Shown: positions 61,464-64,000 of the stretch, in pieces
Layout: every line of letters starts with the position of its first letter
Numbering within the stretch: position 1 is the first letter of the stretch
NCBI GenBank assembly: GCA_001970955.1
Contig: MPUH01000179.1
Span: 25,431 to 89,430 of the forward strand
Direction: 5' to 3'
DNA: 64,000 bases
Source: Stentor coeruleus
Taxonomy: Eukaryota; Ciliophora; Heterotrichea; Heterotrichida; Stentoridae
The notes under the pieces: generated by a model
Seen by the model: only the letters and a program-made list of their open reading frames with translations
The model's database searches: none
Told to the model about the DNA's origin: nothing
Program-made: the position numbers and the translations under genes

Positions 61464-62460
61464 GATAATAATAAGCTTTTATATTTATAACCCTAATAAA
61501 TTAAGTAATTTTAATAATAAGCTATTAGGTGATTATATCTAAAGTTAATGTAAATTATATTTTTTAATGTTGTGGTCTTTGATGTTAATGAGTACAAAAT
61601 GGCTTTTATGTTTGTTTTTATATAATTTTGATATTTTATACAATAAATTTATGTGATATCAAAAGGAAGACAGGTGGGGTTTTTATTTAGGTAATTTTAT
61701 AATTTTTGTAAGGATGCTTAAGCTTAGTTTCTTTAGTACTTCTTTTTTGATAATTTGATGTATGAGTTTCGTAATTTTGAAATTATGCATTTAAGACTGT
61801 TTATTTGGATTTCTCTTTGATTAAAAATACGTTTTTGTTGTAGATTGTTGGGTTTGTAATATGCTAGTGAACTTTTAGAAATAAATCCTTGGGATTATGA
61901 ATTTTTTGATTAAAATCATATCAAAACCTTTAATTATCATAGTTAATCTACAATATTCTTTGGATTCAAATACACTACTGACTCTAAGACTTATTTTATA
62001 TACTTAGCTGTAACTTGCTCTAATAAAAACTTGTTTTTTTATAATAAAGTCCAAAAGTTAACTAAATAATAATTACTGTCATCTTCAAAAAACTCATAAA
62101 GTTTATTATATTAGAGTGGTCAAGTATTTTAATGCTGAGATTTCGTTTGTAAATTTTAATCTAAACTTGGTAGTTTTTATTTACCTTTTACTAACAACTT
62201 TTATAGATATTCGTAGGCAAATATGAATTTCCCCATATGTATCTTAACCTAAAAGAGAATTTAAATTATACATTTCAAGAATTTTGTGGGTTTTTCTTGT
62301 ATAAATCAGGTTTGGCATGCTGCAAAAGCTTCTAGATCCCGATTTCTTATAGTTTTCAATTTCCTCAATGACGAGCATCCCATATTTTATACAAAAGCAT
62401 TCATTTCCAAGTATTTCCTCTAAATTCTAATCAAAATCCATCTATTATAGCCTCATAAAA
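61464..62460. other. Divergent intergenic region, no gene seen
   Basis: 997 bp, A+T-rich. 61500-61830 is G/T-rich on the + strand; the last ~60 bp before the proteasome gene is C/T-rich. 62110-62160 and 62270-62400 are slightly richer in G+C but show no RNA fold or coding frame I can support. Confidence 0.5.
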
Positions 62461-63195
62461 ATGTTCTTGACCCGCAGCGAATACGACAGAGGAGTGAACA
62501 CTTTTTCTCCAGAAGGTCGGCTTTTTCAAGTAGAATACGCAATCGAAGCTATAAAACTAGGGTCAACTGCCCTTGGCATAACTTGTAAAGAAGGTGTTGT
62601 TATAGCCGTAGAACGTAGGGTCACAAGTCCTTTAATCGAGCCTTCTTCAATAGAAAAGCTCTTTGAAATCGACTCTCATATAGGTTGTGCAATGTCAGGA
62701 ATCTTAGCCGATGCTCGTACTTTAGTAGATCATGCACGTTCTGAAGCTCAATCACATAGATTTATATTCAGCGAACCAATCAAAGCACAAAGTGTAGCCC
62801 AAAGCGTCTGTGACATGGCTTTAAATTTCGGTGAAGGGGATGGGTCACAAAAAAAACCTATGGCCAGACCTTATGGTGTAGCTTTATTAATAGCAGGAGT
62901 AGATCGTAGTGGTGCAGCTTTATTCAACACTGATCCTTCAGGGACATTATTTAGATATAAAGCTAAAGCTATTGGAAGCGCTGCTGAAGGAGCTCAAACT
63001 ATGCTTGAAGAAGAATGGAATGAAAATTTGTCTTTAGATGATGCTGTTAGACTTGCAGCGAAAATTTTAAAGCAGGTTATGGAAGAAGCTATTACCCCAG
63101 TCAATGTAGAAATTGCTGTAGTACCAGTGAGTAGTCAGAAGTATCAGTCATTGCCTACAGAACAAGTAGCAGAAATACTTAGATCGCTTAGTTAA
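62461..63195 (+). CDS. PSMA5: 20S proteasome subunit alpha type 5
   Basis: 244 residues, full length. N-terminal alpha signature SEYDRGVNTFSPEGRLFQVE; then YAIEAIKLGSTALGI and KEGVVIAVERRVTSPLIEPS, which identify alpha-5 among the seven alpha subunits, as do LNFGEGDG and PYGVALLIAGVD. Alpha subunits form the outer gate ring of the 20S proteasome and are not catalytic. Intronless, with codon use like other long genes here. The next gene starts 9 bp after its stop. Confidence 0.97.
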   Translation: MFLTRSEYDRGVNTFSPEGRLFQVEYAIEAIKLGSTALGITCKEGVVIAVERRVTSPLIEPSSIEKLFEIDSHIGCAMSGILADARTLVDHARSEAQSHRFIFSEPIKAQSVAQSVCDMALNFGEGDGSQKKPMARPYGVALLIAGVDRSGAALFNTDPSGTLFRYKAKAIGSAAEGAQTMLEEEWNENLSLDDAVRLAAKILKQVMEEAITPVNVEIAVVPVSSQKYQSLPTEQVAEILRSLS

Positions 63196-63204
63196 AACGT
63201 TATA

Positions 63205-63690
63205 ATGGAAAATCCTTCTTTTGCTGAGAAGTTTAGGGATAAACTTGAACGTATGGGAAATGTTGGGATGGCTAGAATTGATGAGAAAAAAGGAAGCATT
63301 AGAAATACTGAGACTTTGGAAGATAAAGTTAAATATTTCTATGTTGGGAGAGTAGAACCTTCAGCACCAAGAAATGATACCTCGCCTTTGAAGACTTTTG
63401 AATTGCTACATAATACGCAGAATTTGTGTGGAAAAGATAGGGATGATAAGAATTTGGGTGGTTCGAAGAAAAGTGGTTTGAAAAGAAGTAAGAATATGTC
63501 TAATGCTAGAATTTTAGAAAGAGAAGTTAAAAGAACCAATTCTGAATGCACGGTATTACCTTGCTTAAAGGTAAAGTCATTGTCTAAAAATTTAACAGAA
63601 AGACTTCCTCCTATAAAAAATAAGTCTAGAGCTATCAAATCTATTATAGATGACTTGAGGCAAAAAAATACTAAAAATAGCTATTTTTAA
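63205..63690 (+). CDS. Basic protein of unknown function
   Basis: 161 residues, Lys/Arg-rich and probably disordered, with an N-terminal helix (SFAEKFRDKLERMG) and basic runs such as SKKSGLKRSKN. No domain recognised. It begins 9 bp after the proteasome gene stop, which leaves almost no room for its own promoter, so shared or overlapping transcription is possible. Confidence 0.5.
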   Translation: MENPSFAEKFRDKLERMGNVGMARIDEKKGSIRNTETLEDKVKYFYVGRVEPSAPRNDTSPLKTFELLHNTQNLCGKDRDDKNLGGSKKSGLKRSKNMSNARILEREVKRTNSECTVLPCLKVKSLSKNLTERLPPIKNKSRAIKSIIDDLRQKNTKNSYF

Positions 63691-64000
63691 CTCTTATTAT
63701 ATTAAAAGGCATTTATTAGGATAAAGTTGCATTAGTTATATTTTCTTATGAAAGATGTGTAGTGTATTTCAATAAATTATACTTTGGTATATTTTAATAA
63801 GGTTTTTATAATAGTGAATAATATATGTAATCATTAGTTTAGACTATGACATTAATTGAGGTAAGTATAGATATTAAAGCATAAAATTAATTTTTGAATG
63901 ATTATTTGGATAAAAAATTTAGATATTTATAATGACTGTTGTTGTTATAATTTGCATTATGTTTCATAAATTGTGTTAAATGTGGTGTTATGCTGAATGT
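63691..64000. other. Terminal stretch, no gene seen
   Basis: 310 bp to the window edge. A+T-rich, G/T-leaning, consistent with a gene 3' flank. Nothing recognised. Confidence 0.5.

Noticed and set aside
1-64000. tRNA, rRNA, CRISPR arrays, transposases or telomere repeats
   Set aside because: Looked for by eye on both strands; no convincing tRNA box pair, rRNA core, spaced repeat array or transposase motif was found.

Overview
The window looks like macronuclear DNA of a heterotrich ciliate, most probably Stentor. It is strongly A+T-rich and gene-dense, with untranslated gaps down to 9-44 bp between neighbouring genes. It carries eight readable introns, all exactly 15 nt with GT...AG ends. All genes read with the standard code: full-length families such as proteasome alpha-5, casein kinase 1, OSBP and FAM135 contain no in-frame stop. 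The window is a scaffold of contigs. Seven single N positions are present, and six of them sit between near-identical direct copies of 43-150 bp, which are unmerged contig overlaps. Three of these fall inside genes (TmcB-like copy 1, casein kinase 1, a tubulin tyrosine ligase-like gene) and insert a spurious duplicated block.

Layout. 0-17.4 kb: two ~1,360-residue TmcB-like PAS membrane proteins flank two related SAM methyltransferases, an MFS transporter, a doublecortin-like/EF-hand protein and a multipass membrane protein. 17.6-31.9 kb: a C2H2-type zinc-finger protein, an acylated coiled-coil protein, a USP-like fold, a secreted ML-domain protein, coiled-coil proteins, a FAM135 lipase, a small secreted peptide, an OSBP lipid-transfer protein and an eIF4G-like MIF4G protein with a PAM2-like motif. 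32-41 kb: a tandem pair of zinc-finger paralogues, a QALGGH finger gene, a DUF1015 protein, a SHAQKY Myb protein, a decayed coiled-coil gene and a CaaX coiled-coil protein. 41-52.4 kb: SPIRAL2/TORTIFOLIA-like HEAT protein, casein kinase 1, 14-3-3, a JMJD6-like protein that has lost its iron ligands, a TTL-family ligase, an outer-dynein-arm-docking-like coiled coil and a thioredoxin-like/coiled-coil fusion. 52.4-64 kb: peroxisomal-type hydroxyacyl-CoA dehydrogenase, a short membrane-anchored HECT ligase, an otubain-like/RING protein, several unknowns, a Utp12-domain protein, an SK-type potassium channel, proteasome alpha-5 and a closely spaced unknown gene.

The genes do not form an operon-like pathway. 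Recurrent themes are cilia and microtubules (DCX/EF-hand, SPIRAL2-like, TTL, ODAD-like), ubiquitin (HECT, otubain/RING, USP-like, proteasome) and membrane sensing. Intergenic DNA shows a consistent strand asymmetry: the coding strand is C/A-rich just upstream of genes and G/T-rich just downstream. No rRNA, tRNA, CRISPR array, transposase or telomere was seen. Domain calls come from reading the sequence only; no database search was run.
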